Shown: piece after piece, positions 38,512 through 49,036 of the stretch
Numbering within the stretch: position 1 is the stretch's first letter
How the letters are laid out: each line of letters begins with the position of its first letter
Assembly (NCBI RefSeq): GCF_001552215.1
Contig: NZ_BCQT01000009.1
Location: 124,001 to 188,000 of the forward strand
DNA: 64,000 nt
Direction of reading: 5' to 3'
Origin: Actinomadura macra NBRC 14102
GTDB lineage: Bacteria; Actinomycetota; Actinomycetes; Streptosporangiales; Streptosporangiaceae
Position numbers and translations under genes: made by a program
The notes under the pieces: generated by a model
What the model was told of the DNA's origin: nothing
The model's input: the letters and a program-made list of their open reading frames with translations, nothing else
Database searches by the model: none

Positions 38512-41500
38512 TCAGTACTCCACCTCCTGCGAGCGACGGCGGATCACGGTGACCTCGTCGCGCTGGTTGCCGGTAGGGCCGAGGTAGTTGAAGGCGAACG
38601 ACAGCTGCGCGTACCCGCCGATGAGATGGCTGGGCTTGATCAGCAGCCGGGTCAGCGAGTTGTGGATGCCGCCGCGCCGCCCGGTGGTCTCGGCGCGCGG
38701 GACGTCGATGAGCCGGTCCTGGGCATGGTGCATGTAGACGGTGCCCGCGGGCATCCGGTGCGAGACGACCGCGCGGGCGACCACGACGCCGTTGCGGTTG
38801 ACGGCCTCGACCCAGTCGTTGTCGTGGACGCCGATCCGCGCCGCGTCCGTCCCGCTGATCCAGATGGTCGGGCCGCCGCGCGACAGCGACAGCATGAACA
38901 GGTTGTCCTGGTACTCGGAGTGGATCGACCACTTGTTGTGCGGGGTGAGGTACCGGACGGTCAGCCCCAGCTCGCCGGTCTCCCCCACCTCGGGCTCTCC
39001 GAACAGGGCGTGCATGTTCAGCGGCGGCCGGAACGTCGGGAGCTGCTCGCCGAGCTCGGCCATCCAGTCGTGGTCGAGATAGAAATGCTGGCGTCCGGTG
39101 AGGGTGTGCCATGGCTTGAGCCGCTCGACGTTGACGGTGAACGGCGAGTACCGGCGGCCCCCGCTCTCCGACCCCGACCACTCGGGGGAGGTCATCACCG
39201 GCACCGGCCGCGCCTGGGTGTCGGCGAAGGTCACCTGCTCGCCCTCGCGCTCGGCGGCCAGGTCCGCCAGCCGGGTCCCGGTCCGCCGCTCCAGGGTCCG
39301 GAATCCCTGGGCGGCCAGCCGTCCGTTCGTCGTCCCCGACAGGGCGAGGATCGCCTCGCAGGCGTGGACGTCGCGCAACAGCGAGGGCCGCCCGTCCGCG
39401 GGGCCGCCCCGGATCACGCCGTTCTTGTGCCGCAGGTAGTCCACCTCGCGTCCCAGCTCGAACGCGACGCCCTTGGTGGCGGCGCCGAGGCGTTCGGTGA
39501 GCGGGCCGAGCGCACCCATCCGCGCTGCCACCGCCGGGTAGTCGCGCTCCACCGTCACGAGCTTGGGCATCGTCACGCCGGGTACGGGTTCGCACTCCCC
39601 CGCCGCCCAGTCGGCGACCCGCCCGTGCGGGGTGGCCAGCTCGTCGGGGGTGTCGTGCAGCAGCGGCACCGCCACCACGTCCTCGCGGACACCGAGACGG
39701 CCCTCGGCGAGCCGGCTGAACGCGGCGGCGATCGTCTGGAAGGCGTCCCAGTCGGTGCGGGTCTGCCAGGGCGGCGCGATGGCCGGGTTGAACGAGTGCA
39801 CGAACGGGTGCATGTCGGTGGTGTTGAGGTCGTGCTTCTCGTACCAGGTCGCCGCCGGGAGGACGATGTCGGAGTAGATCGTGGTGCTAGTCATGCGGAA
39901 GTCCAGCGACAGCAGCAGGTCCAGCTTCCCGGTCGGCGCCTCCGCACGCCAGACGACCTCCTTGGGCCGCACCTCCGGCGGCGCCTCCCGCGCGCGGACG
40001 GAGGAGTCGGCGCCGAGCAGGTGCTTGAGGAAGTACTCGTTGCCCTTGGCCGACGAACCCAGCAGGTTCGCGCGCCAGACCGTCAGGATCCGGGGGAAGT
40101 TCTCGGGCGCGTCGGGGTCCTGGCAGGCGAAGGCCAGGCGGCCGGCCTTCAGCTCGTCCACCACGTGCGCGGCGGCGGGCCTGCCCGCGGCCCGTGCCTC
40201 GTCGGCCAGGTCGAGGGGGTTGCGGTCGAACGTCGGGTAGGACGGCATCCAGCCCAGCCGCGCCGACTGCGCGATGGTGTCAGCGGTGGACCGTCCGGCC
40301 AGCCGCCCGCCCCCGCCGGACGGGCGCGCCGCCGACAGGGTGTCGGCGCCGAACAGGTCGTAGCGGAACTGGTCGGTGTGCAGGTACCAGTACGCGGTCC
40401 CGATCATCTGCCGGGGCGGGCGCGACCAGTCCAGCGCGCCCGCGAGCTGCGCCCAACCGGTCACCGGACGGCATTTCTCCTGACCGACGTAGTGCGCCCA
40501 CCCGCCGCCGTTCACGCCCTGGCAGCCGGTCAGCGTCGTCAACGTCAGGAACGCCCGGTAGATGGTGTCGGAGTGGAACCAGTGGTTGGTGCCCGCCCCC
40601 ATCACGATCATCGAACGCCCGCGGGACTCCTCGGCGTTGGCGGCGAACTCCCGTCCGATCCGTTCGGCCGCCTGCGCGGGCACGCCCGTGATGCCCTCCT
40701 GCCATGCCGGGGTGCACGGCTGCGACGCGTCGTCATAACCGGACGGCCACGAACCGGGCAGGCCATCCCGTGCCACCCCGTACTGGGCCAGCAGCAGGTC
40801 ATAGACGGTCGTGACCAGATGACCGCCCACATCCCGGACCGGCACACCGCGCCGCAGCGTCCCCGGGGCGCCGTCCGGGGCGTCGAAACGCGCCAGTTCC
40901 ACCTCGACCGACTCTCCGCCCTCGACCGACAGCAGCGGGTCGGCGGCCCCGAGGTCCAGGTTCCATCTGCCCTGCCCCGCGTCGCCGTACCGGAACCCCA
41001 CCGAGCCGTTCGGGACGAACGGACGCCCGGTGCCCGCGTCCAGCATCACCGTTTTGAACGCGGCATGCTCCGACCTGGCCTCGCCGTCCGGCAGGTCCGC
41101 GCCGGTCACATCGGCAGCCGTGAGGAACTTGCCCGGCACGTGGACGCCGCCGCGCGACTCCAGCCGCACCAAGAATGGCAGGTCGGTGTATCTCTTTACA
41201 TAGTCGGTGAAATAGGGCACGCGCCGGTCGACGAAGAACTCCCTCAGCACCACATGCCCCATGGCCATCGCCAGGGCGCCGTCCGTGCCGGGCTGGGCGG
41301 GCAGCCATTCGTCCGCGAACTTGACGTTGTCGGCATAGTCGGGCGACACCGCCACGACCTTCTGCCCCCGGTACCGCGCCTCGGCCATCCAGTGCGCGTC
41401 GGGCGTGCGGGTCACCGGCAGGTTGGACCCCCACATGATCAGGTAGCCGGCGTCCCACCAGTCCCCGGACTCCGGCACGTCGGTCTGGTCGCCGAACACC

Positions 41501-42222
41501 TGGGGGGAGGCCACCGGCAGATCGGCGTACCAGTCGTAGAACGACAGCATCGTCCCGCCGATCAACGACAGGAAACGGGCGCCGGAGGCGTGCGACACCA
41601 TCGACATCGCCGGGATCGGCGAGAACCCCGCGATGCGGTCCGGGCCGAACTCTGCGATCGTGTGGACGTGCGCCGCGGCGATCATCTCCGCCGCCTCGTC
41701 CCAGCTCGCGCGCACCAGCCCGCCGCGGCCGCGCGCCGACTTGTACGCCCGCGCCCGCTCCGGATCGGACACGATCTCCCGCCACGCCGCCACCGGGTCG
41801 CCCGTCCGCGCCCTGGCCTCGCGGTACATCTCCAGCAGCACACCGCGCACGTACGGATAGCGCACGCGCGTCGGCGAGTAGGTGTACCAGGAGAACGCCG
41901 CACCCCTCGGGCACCCGCGCGGCTCGTACTCCGGGCGGTCCGGGCCCACCGACGGATAGTCGGTCTGCTGCGCCTCCCAGGTGATGATGCCGTCCTTGAC
42001 GTACACCTTCCACGAGCACGAGCCGGTGCAGTTCACCCCGTGCGTGGACCGGACCACCTTGTCATGCGCCCAACGCTCCCGGTAGAACGCATCCGCCTGC
42101 CGCCCGCCGGTCTTGGTCATCGTCCGCAGATCCGGCGACACCTCGGCCCGGGTGAAGAACCTGCGCGTCCCCACCAGCGCATCGGCCACCGCGCCGTCCA
42201 ACCCCGCCCGCGACTCGCCCAC
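38512..42222 (-). CDS. narG: Respiratory nitrate reductase alpha subunit
   Basis: A 1236-residue molybdenum subunit reducing nitrate to nitrite, cytoplasm-facing. I choose GTG 42222 because the protein then begins close to RRFFTRAEVSPDLRT as in relatives; the frame stays open upstream to 42447 without homology. The FS0 cluster motif HGVNCTGSCSWKVYVKDG (about 51-68) has His-x3-Cys-x3-Cys, followed by YPSVGPDRPEYEPRGCPRG with the Mo-ligand Asp region and the last Cys. The C-terminal molybdopterin domain reads LSRGGPTIWISGTDAARIGV. No narK transporter gene is present in the window. It is divergent from a P-type ATPase. Confidence 0.96.
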   Translation of the reverse strand: MGESRAGLDGAVADALVGTRRFFTRAEVSPDLRTMTKTGGRQADAFYRERWAHDKVVRSTHGVNCTGSCSWKVYVKDGIITWEAQQTDYPSVGPDRPEYEPRGCPRGAAFSWYTYSPTRVRYPYVRGVLLEMYREARARTGDPVAAWREIVSDPERARAYKSARGRGGLVRASWDEAAEMIAAAHVHTIAEFGPDRIAGFSPIPAMSMVSHASGARFLSLIGGTMLSFYDWYADLPVASPQVFGDQTDVPESGDWWDAGYLIMWGSNLPVTRTPDAHWMAEARYRGQKVVAVSPDYADNVKFADEWLPAQPGTDGALAMAMGHVVLREFFVDRRVPYFTDYVKRYTDLPFLVRLESRGGVHVPGKFLTAADVTGADLPDGEARSEHAAFKTVMLDAGTGRPFVPNGSVGFRYGDAGQGRWNLDLGAADPLLSVEGGESVEVELARFDAPDGAPGTLRRGVPVRDVGGHLVTTVYDLLLAQYGVARDGLPGSWPSGYDDASQPCTPAWQEGITGVPAQAAERIGREFAANAEESRGRSMIVMGAGTNHWFHSDTIYRAFLTLTTLTGCQGVNGGGWAHYVGQEKCRPVTGWAQLAGALDWSRPPRQMIGTAYWYLHTDQFRYDLFGADTLSAARPSGGGGRLAGRSTADTIAQSARLGWMPSYPTFDRNPLDLADEARAAGRPAAAHVVDELKAGRLAFACQDPDAPENFPRILTVWRANLLGSSAKGNEYFLKHLLGADSSVRAREAPPEVRPKEVVWRAEAPTGKLDLLLSLDFRMTSTTIYSDIVLPAATWYEKHDLNTTDMHPFVHSFNPAIAPPWQTRTDWDAFQTIAAAFSRLAEGRLGVREDVVAVPLLHDTPDELATPHGRVADWAAGECEPVPGVTMPKLVTVERDYPAVAARMGALGPLTERLGAATKGVAFELGREVDYLRHKNGVIRGGPADGRPSLLRDVHACEAILALSGTTNGRLAAQGFRTLERRTGTRLADLAAEREGEQVTFADTQARPVPVMTSPEWSGSESGGRRYSPFTVNVERLKPWHTLTGRQHFYLDHDWMAELGEQLPTFRPPLNMHALFGEPEVGETGELGLTVRYLTPHNKWSIHSEYQDNLFMLSLSRGGPTIWISGTDAARIGVHDNDWVEAVNRNGVVVARAVVSHRMPAGTVYMHHAQDRLIDVPRAETTGRRGGIHNSLTRLLIKPSHLIGGYAQLSFAFNYLGPTGNQRDEVTVIRRRSQEVEY

Positions 42223-42363
42223 CTGCTCGCACCGTTCTGTGCTCCGTGATCGATCTTCACCGTGGACAGTGCCCGGCCGGCGGGCCCGCGACACCTCGGC
42301 CGGCGCGGTGTGGCTTGTGGGGATTCGGGGGATCTTCAGGTGGATCCGTGAGGAGGTGCGGCC

Positions 42364-42393
42364 ATGAAGATCCGCCAGACCGGTCCGGGATGA
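42364..42393 (+). CDS. Possible 9-residue upstream ORF coupled to the P-type ATPase
   Basis: ATG 42364 has a very strong AGGAGGTG site 6 bases upstream and encodes MKIRQTGPG before a TGA that overlaps the ATPase ATG (ATGA, 42390-42393). The ATPase ATG itself has only a weak site. Translation coupling through a mini-ORF is thus possible. Alternatively the ATPase starts at GTG 42348, in which case this is chance. Confidence 0.4.
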   Translation: MKIRQTGPG

Positions 42394-45047
42394 CCGCCGG
42401 AACGCCCGTCCCGCCGCCGTATCTGAGGCCCGCACATGCGGTGGCACGCGATCTGGGGACCGATCCCGTGGCGGGGCTGAAGTCGGATGAGGCGCGGGCG
42501 CGGCTGACGCGGGAGGGGCCCAACACGCTGCCCGCCGCGCGAGGTCGTGGCCCGCTGGTGCGCTTCCTGCTCCAGTTCAACAGCCCGCTGATCTATGTCC
42601 TGCTGGTGTCGGCGGCGGTGACGGCACTGCTCGGCGAACACGTGGACGCGCTGGTGATCGGCGGCGTGGTGATCGTGAACGCGGTGGTCGGCTATGTTCA
42701 GGAGGCCCGCGCGGAGAAGGCTCTCAACGCCCTGGCCGCACTGTCGCAGACCACCGCGGCGGTGGTCCGGGACGGGACGCCGGGCCGGGTCCCGGCGTCG
42801 GACCTGGTCCGCGGCGACCTGGTCGAACTGGAGGCCGGCGACAAGGTCCCGGCCGACGTGCGGCTGCTGCGCGCCGAGGAGCTGGCGGTCGATGAGTCGG
42901 CGCTGACCGGGGAGTCGATGCCGGTCGCCAAGGCCCCCGCGCCGCTGCCCGCACCCGCCGCCCTGGCCGACCGCACCGCGATGGCCTTCTCCGGCACCCT
43001 CGTCGCCGGCGGGCGGGCCACGGGCGTGGTGACGGCCACCGGCACCGGCACCGAACTGGGCGACATCCACCGGCTCGTGCGCGGCACCGGTACCGTCCAG
43101 ACACCACTCACCCGCAAGATCGCGCAGTTCGGGAAGATCATCACGGTCGCCGTCCTGGCGCTGGCGGTTCTGACCTTCCTGATCGGCGTCCTGCGCGGGC
43201 GCGACGCGACCGAGATGCTGACCGCCGCGGTCGCGCTGGCGGTCGGCGCGATCCCCGAGGGGCTGCCCGCCGTGGTGACGATCACTCTCGCGCTCGGTGT
43301 CGCGCGGATGGCCGGCCGCGGCGCGATCGTCCGGCACCTGCCCGCCGTCGAGACGCTCGGCGGCACCACCGTCATCTGCACCGACAAGACCGGGACCCTC
43401 ACCCAGAACCAGATGACCGTCACCGCCATCACCGCGGGAGGCCGCGATTACACCCTCACCGGCACCGGCTACGCTCCCGATGGGACACTCCAGGAGGACG
43501 GCAGGCAACTCGACCTGGCCGACCATCCGGTGCTGCGCGAGACGCTGCTGGTGGGTCTGGGCTGCAACGACGCCCAGCTCACCCGGGACGGCGACGGCGG
43601 CTGGCAGATCGCCGGCGACCCGACCGAAGGGGCCCTGCTCACCAGCGCCGCCAAGGCCGGGCTCGACCACGCACCGCCCCGCGTCGACGCACAGCCCTTC
43701 ACCGCCGAGCGCCGCTACATGGCCACCCTGCACGCCGACGGCGCCGTCTACGTCAAAGGCCCGGTCGAGCGGATCCTCCAGCTGTGCGACCACGCCGCCG
43801 GGCCCGACGGCGAGCCGCGCCCGCTGGACGCCGCCGCCGTCATCGCACGCGCCGAGTCCTACGGCGCCCAGGCCCTGCGGGTGCTCGCCTTCGCCCGCGG
43901 GCACACACCCGCCACCACGCTGGACGCGTTGCCCCCGCTGCGATTCCTCGGCCTCCAGGCCATGATCGACCCACCCCGCCCGGAGGCCGCCTCGGCCGTC
44001 CGCAGATGCCACGACGCCGGCATCCAGGTCAAAATGATCACCGGCGACCATGCCGCCACCGCCCGCGCCATCGCCGCCCACATCGGACTGGACGGCCCCG
44101 TCATGACCGGCACCGAACTGTCCGGCGCCGACGTCACACCCGAGCGGATCGCCGCCACCGCCGTGTTCGCCCGCGTCTCGCCCGAGCAGAAACTCCGCCT
44201 CGTCCAAGCCCTCCAGGCCGCCGGGCACGTCATCGCGATGACCGGCGACGGAGTCAACGACGCCCCGGCCCTGAAACAGGCCGACATCGGCGTCGCCATG
44301 GGCCGCACCGGCACCGACGTCGCCACCGAATCGGCCGACATGGTCCTCACCGACGACGACTTCGCCTCCATCGAGCAGGCCGTCGAGGAGGGCCGCGGCG
44401 TCTTCGACAACCTGGTGAAGTTCATCGTCTGGGCGCTGCCCTCCAACATCGGCCTCGGCCTGGTCCTGGTCGCCGCGATCGTCGCGGGCACCGCGCTGCC
44501 GATCCTGCCGCTCCAGGTCCTGTGGCTGAACATGACCGCCGTCCTGGCCCTCGGCCTGCCGTTCGCCGTCGAGCCCAAGGACGCCCACATCATGGACCGT
44601 CCGCCGCGCGACCCGGCCCTGCCGCTGCTCACCCGCGCGATGACCCTGCGCGTCCTGCTGGTCTCGGCTGTCCTGCTCGCCGGCGCCTTCGGCCTCCAGC
44701 ACTTCGAGCGGGCCCGTGGCGCCTCACCCGAGACCGCGCAGACCATCGTCGTGAACGTCTTCGCGCTCACCCTGCTGACCTACCTGTTCAACTGCCTGTC
44801 CCTGGACCGCCCGCTGCTGTTGCGCGGTGTCCGGCGCAACCCCTGGGTCGCGGTCAGCGCCCTCGCGCTCATCGGGCTTCAGATCCTGTACACCTACACC
44901 CCGGCGATGAACGAGGTGTTCGACTCCGCGGCCCTCGACGCCGCCGCCTGGCTCCGCATCGCCGCCGTCGCCGTCATGTCCTACGTCCTCGTCGAGATCG
45001 CGAAGTACTTTCAGCGGTCCCGGTCCCCTCGGGTCGAGGCTCGATAG
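42390..45047 (+). CDS. P-type cation-translocating ATPase (Ca/Mg/Na type, CtpF-like)
   Basis: An 885-residue P2-type ATPase. The N-terminal cation ATPase segment is followed by membrane helices from about residue 55, the actuator motif LTGES, the phosphorylation motif CTDKTGTLTQNQM (Asp near 331), the KGPVER nucleotide-domain segment, and the hinge MTGDGVNDAPALKQADIGVAMG. The C-terminal four helices include ALPSNIGLGLVLVAAIVAG. The helix 4 motif AVGAIPEGLPAVVTITLALG with PEGL suggests divalent cation or sodium transport, not heavy-metal export. It is divergent from narG; CtpF-type pumps are hypoxia-linked in mycobacteria, so joint regulation with nar is conceivable. Confidence 0.9.
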   Translation: MTAGTPVPPPYLRPAHAVARDLGTDPVAGLKSDEARARLTREGPNTLPAARGRGPLVRFLLQFNSPLIYVLLVSAAVTALLGEHVDALVIGGVVIVNAVVGYVQEARAEKALNALAALSQTTAAVVRDGTPGRVPASDLVRGDLVELEAGDKVPADVRLLRAEELAVDESALTGESMPVAKAPAPLPAPAALADRTAMAFSGTLVAGGRATGVVTATGTGTELGDIHRLVRGTGTVQTPLTRKIAQFGKIITVAVLALAVLTFLIGVLRGRDATEMLTAAVALAVGAIPEGLPAVVTITLALGVARMAGRGAIVRHLPAVETLGGTTVICTDKTGTLTQNQMTVTAITAGGRDYTLTGTGYAPDGTLQEDGRQLDLADHPVLRETLLVGLGCNDAQLTRDGDGGWQIAGDPTEGALLTSAAKAGLDHAPPRVDAQPFTAERRYMATLHADGAVYVKGPVERILQLCDHAAGPDGEPRPLDAAAVIARAESYGAQALRVLAFARGHTPATTLDALPPLRFLGLQAMIDPPRPEAASAVRRCHDAGIQVKMITGDHAATARAIAAHIGLDGPVMTGTELSGADVTPERIAATAVFARVSPEQKLRLVQALQAAGHVIAMTGDGVNDAPALKQADIGVAMGRTGTDVATESADMVLTDDDFASIEQAVEEGRGVFDNLVKFIVWALPSNIGLGLVLVAAIVAGTALPILPLQVLWLNMTAVLALGLPFAVEPKDAHIMDRPPRDPALPLLTRAMTLRVLLVSAVLLAGAFGLQHFERARGASPETAQTIVVNVFALTLLTYLFNCLSLDRPLLLRGVRRNPWVAVSALALIGLQILYTYTPAMNEVFDSAALDAAAWLRIAAVAVMSYVLVEIAKYFQRSRSPRVEAR

Positions 45048-45308
45048 AGCGTTTACCTCCATACGTACCGTCGCCGCGCCGGCCGCGCCGTGAACGTCAA
45101 GGAGACGCACGCCGAAGCGTGGCTGTCGGTACCCGCAGCCCGCTGACGCTCGCCGAACAACCATGGCATTACCCGCGAGGGATAGGGGATCGACGACAAC
45201 GATTCGCGGGGCTTCCGGAAACGTACGGTGACGCCTATTCTCAGGGAACCCACGCTGGTGCTCGGGGCCGACATACCTAGGGCGTGGCACTCCGGCGGGG
45301 AGCGAACG

Positions 45309-48173
45309 ATGACCGACGGCGCGCGCCGGATCCAGCGCGGACGGTCAGGGCCGTCCCCCTCCTCCGTCCGCACCGGCTCTCCCGTGCTGATCGGGCGCGA
45401 CGCCGAGCTGAGCACCCTCGCGACCGCCATCGCCGCGTCCCCGTCCGTCGCCTTCGTCGAGGGCGAGGCGGGTGTGGGGAAGACCCGGCTGGTCGCCGAG
45501 TTGGTGTCCGCTCTGCGCACGGGTCCGGCGTGGGTGACGACCGGGTACTGCCGGCCGCTGTGCGACCCGTTCCCGTACGGCGTCATCTTCGAGTGCCTGC
45601 GCGCCTGCGGCGACCGGCTCGGTGAGCCGACCGCGGTGACCGGCGCGCTGCGCCCCCACCTGCCCGAACTGGCCGACCGGCTGCCCGTCCGGCCCGAACC
45701 GCTGGGCGACCCGGCGGCCGAGCGGTACCGGTTGTTCCGCGCCGTCCGCGACCTGCTGGCCGCGGTGGGGCCCGCGGTGCTGGTGATCGAGGACGTCCAC
45801 TGGGCCGACCACGGCACCCGCCAGCTGCTGCGTTTCATCATGACGAACCCGCCGCCGGGGCTCTCGCTGCTGGTGACGTTCCGCCGCGAGGACCTGCCCG
45901 CGGACGCCCCGCTCGGCCGGGCGTTCCGACCCCCGCCCGGCACCACCGCCGCGCACCTGGTCCTCGGTCCGCTCGACACCGAGGGAGTCCGCGGGCTGGT
46001 CGAGGCCATCCTCGGCGGCCGGACGGTGCCCGCCGGGTTCGCGGAGACCATGCGACAGCGCACCGCGGGCATCCCGTTCCTCGTCGAGGAGACGACGTAC
46101 TCGCTGTGCGACCTCGACCGCGGCGTCCGCTTCGACGGCGCCGCCCGGCGGCTGCTCGACAACGCCGAGGTGCCCGCACTGCTGCACGAGGCCATGGCCG
46201 CGCGCATGCGCGCGCTGCCCGGCGCCGCGCGCTCCCTCGCGGAGGCCGCGGCGGTCCTCGCCGTACCCGCGACGGCGGGGCTGCTCGGCGCCGTGGCACA
46301 GGTCGGGGGATGCGAGGAGGTCACCCGGCTGGTCGACAACGCGGTCCTGGTCGAGATCGCCGAGAACGAGTTCGGCTACCGGCACGCGCTGGCCCAGCGC
46401 GCGGTGTCCGACGCGCTGCCCGGCCCGGACCGGCGGGCGCTGCACCTGCGCGCGCTGGCGGCGCTGGCGCGACTCGACCGGCCCCCGCTGGTACGGCTCG
46501 CCGCGCACGCCAGGCACGCCGGGCTCCTGGACGACTGGCTCCGCCACAGCGAGGGCGCCGCCGACGCGGCCCTGGAGGCCGGTGACGCCTCGACCGCGAT
46601 CGACCTGCTGTGCGCCGCGGTCGCCGAGCCGTCCCTCGCGGCCGAGGACGTGGACCGGATGGCCACCAAGCTGTGCCGGTACGCGCTGAGCGGCCTGCAC
46701 CACGACGGGGTGATCGCCCAGATCGAGCGGCTGTCGTCGGACTCCCGGCTGTCCGGCGGCGTCCGGGGTGAGGTACGGCTGTGGCTCGGCCTGCTCCTGG
46801 TCCGCAAGACCGGCGAGATGGACCGGGGCCGCGCCCACATCGAGGTCGCCGTCGACGCGCTGCGCGACCGTCCCGACCGGAGGCTGCGCGGGATGGCCGT
46901 CCTCGCCCTGCCCTACCTCGGTACCGCTCCGATCGCCGAGAGCCGCGCATGGCTCGACCAGGTCGACGACGGCCTCGGCGAGCTGCCCGCGGGCGCGCCT
47001 CGCACCTCGCTGCTCGCCGACGTCGTGGGTGCCCAGCTGATCTCCGGTGACCCCCGCGCCTGGCACCGCATCGCCTTGCTGCCCGCGCCCTCGGATCCCG
47101 GCGGCGCCGAGCAGACGCGGGAACTGGCCCGGGTGCACTTCAGCCTGGCCGACGCGTGTTCGTGGATCGGGCACTACGCACGCGCCTGGGAGCACCTGCA
47201 CACCGGCCTGAACCTCGCCGCCCAGGCGGGCGCGTCCGCTGCCGTCGGCACCGCCGAGACCACCCGGATCCGGCTGGACTGGCTCGCCGGCGACTGGGAG
47301 GGGCTGGAGGAGCGGGCCGAGCGGATGGCCCAGACGTACACGCATCTGCTGCCCGTCACCAGCGAGTTGCAACTCGTCCTGGGCTGGCTGGCCACCGCCC
47401 GCGGCGACTGGGACCAGGCCGAATCCTGCTACCGGGCCACCCGCATGTCCCAGCCCGACTCCGCGCTCATCCCCGTCGCGAACGCCGCCACCGGCGGGAT
47501 GATCACCATGCTGCTGGACCGCGGCGACGTCGCCGCGGCCTGTGCCCACGCCGGTCGCGGGACCGCCCTGCTGCGCCGCAAGGGCCTGTGGGCGTGGGCG
47601 GGCGACCTGGCCCCACAGGCCGTCGAGGCGTACCTGGGCGCCGGCCGCGGCGAGGACGCACACGCCCTCGTCGAGGACATGCGCGTCGGGCTCGCCGGCC
47701 TGGACGCACCGCTCGCCCGCGCCGCCCTGACCGCCTGCAGGGCCCAGCTCGCCCTCGCGGACGGCGACCCCGCCGGGGCCGCCCGCCTCTTCGAGACCGC
47801 GATCCGCCGCTACGAGCGCCTCGACCTTCCCTACCGGACGGCGCGCCTCACCGAACAGGCCGCCCGCGGGCGCCCGGCCGACGCCCGCGCACTCGGCGAA
47901 CTGGCACGCTCCTACGAACGGCTCGGCGCCCCGCTGGACGCCGCTCGCTGCCGCCACCTCGTCCGCGACGCCGCCGCCCCGTCCGGTGGCCGCCGCGGGT
48001 AGGGCAACGAGCTCTCACCCCGCGAACGGGACGTCGCCCGCCTGCTGGCCGGCGGCCGCACCAACCGCGAGATCGCCCAAGCGCTGTTCCTGTCACGCCG
48101 GACGGTCGAGGACCATGTCGCCAGCGTCCTGCGCAAGCTGAACGTCACCTCCCGCCGCGAGGTGCGCCTCTGA
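45309..48173 (+). pseudogene. Large LuxR-family ATPase regulator interrupted by an in-frame TAG before the HTH
   Basis: From ATG 45309 (GGGGAG upstream) an 897-residue frame encodes an AAA domain, with Walker A EGEAGVGKTR near 52-60 and Walker B AVLVIEDVHWAD near 156-167, followed by a long TPR-like helical region. It stops at TAG 48000-48002. The same frame then continues without interruption to TGA 48171-48173 and encodes a complete LuxR helix-turn-helix (SPRERDVARLLAGGRTNRE, then ALFLSRRTVEDHVASVLRKL). The original was a LAL-type regulator of about 954 residues; TAG replaces probably Tyr or Trp. The truncated product would lack DNA binding. A sequencing error or readthrough are alternatives. 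Confidence 0.82.
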
Positions 48174-48218
48174 CCCGGGCGCCCCTCGCCGGCCCGACGC
48201 CCGGCGCCGCGCGCTCGC

Positions 48219-48545
48219 TCAGTGGGCGGCCTCGTACTGCTCGATCACGTTCGCGGGGATGCGACCGCGGTCGTTGACCTTGATCCCCGCCGACCGGGCC
48301 CACTCGCGGATCTCGGCGCTGCGCTCGCGGTTGCCCGCCACGCGGGCGGCACCCCTGCGCCCGGCCGTGGCACGAGCCTTGCGGGCATTGTCCTTGTACG
48401 GTGCGATGGCCTTGCGTAGTTTGGCCGCGTTTTTCTTGTTCAGATCAATTTCATACGCTCGGCCGTCGAGGGAGAAGGACACGGTTTCCTCCGCCGTCCC
48501 GCCGTCGAGGTCATCAACCAGGAGAACCTGGACCTTCTGTGCCAT
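48219..48545 (-). CDS. lsr2: Lsr2 nucleoid-associated protein
   Basis: A 108-residue xenogeneic silencer of the Lsr2 family. The N-terminal dimerisation domain reads MAQKVQVLLVDDLDGGTAEE and TVSFSLDGRAYEIDLNKKNA, a central linker is Arg/Ala-rich, and the C-terminal DNA-binding part EIREWARSAGIKVNDRGRIP contains the AT-hook-like RGR. ATG 48545 has GAGAGGAAG at good distance; the longer frame upstream has no support. Lsr2 binds AT-rich DNA and represses foreign and specialised genes. It converges on the broken LuxR gene and has a 491-base empty region upstream. Confidence 0.95.
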   Translation of the reverse strand: MAQKVQVLLVDDLDGGTAEETVSFSLDGRAYEIDLNKKNAAKLRKAIAPYKDNARKARATAGRRGAARVAGNRERSAEIREWARSAGIKVNDRGRIPANVIEQYEAAH

Positions 48546-49036
48546 CAGTAAACTTCCTCTCGCTCGGTTTCTCAGTTCGAAGAGTAGCCGATGATAGGCG
48601 GACGATGTAATTTCGCAACGACCCGCGCTCCGATGCGAACACCGGATCCTTTCCGCCAATGCCCTTCGCGCGGTAACCTCGGGTCGCGGATCGCCCACTC
48701 GGAGCTTTCGCCCGCAGGTCGCGCGGGGTCGGCCGCCGGGGCACCTTAGGCGCAGTCCGTCCTTTCCCTGAGGCCTACCCCCGGACGGCGCTGCGAGAAG
48801 AGCGTCCGCGCCCACCGCCAGGCCGACGAAGGCCAATTCCTCATCGGCTGCAGAAGAACACCCTGCGGGCCACGGGAACCAACCACTACGGCAAGCGAGC
48901 CGACGGCGCCGGTGGCTGAGGCCAGGAAGCAGATCGGCCGCGGGCCGCGCCCCATCCGCCGAGTGCCCGCGCCTGGCCCGCCCTTCACCGGCCAGGACCG
49001 CTAAGGTCCGTCCCCACACAAGCGGGAGGCATCCCC
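48546..49036. other. 491-base region without a recognisable gene
   Basis: It contains the promoter of lsr2 (leftward) and of the broken DUF4097 gene (rightward, GGGAGG just before 49037). Short frames on both strands show no ribosome site with a family I recognise. I see no tRNA or repeat; a decayed gene is possible given the pseudogenes on either side. Confidence 0.45.

Noticed and set aside
38383..42249. 1288-codon plus-strand open frame opposite narH and narG
   Set aside because: No domain; Arg/His/Val-rich; it mirrors a well-supported nitrate reductase gene.
42300..42360. Possible DosR-type box in the narG/ATPase gap
   Set aside because: GGGGATTCGGGGGATC is GC-rich but lacks the GGGACTT/AGTCCC palindrome.
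45345..47957. 870-codon minus-strand frame opposite the LuxR-type gene
   Set aside because: Low-complexity Gly/Ala/Val/Arg composition, no motif; the plus frame has Walker A and B motifs.
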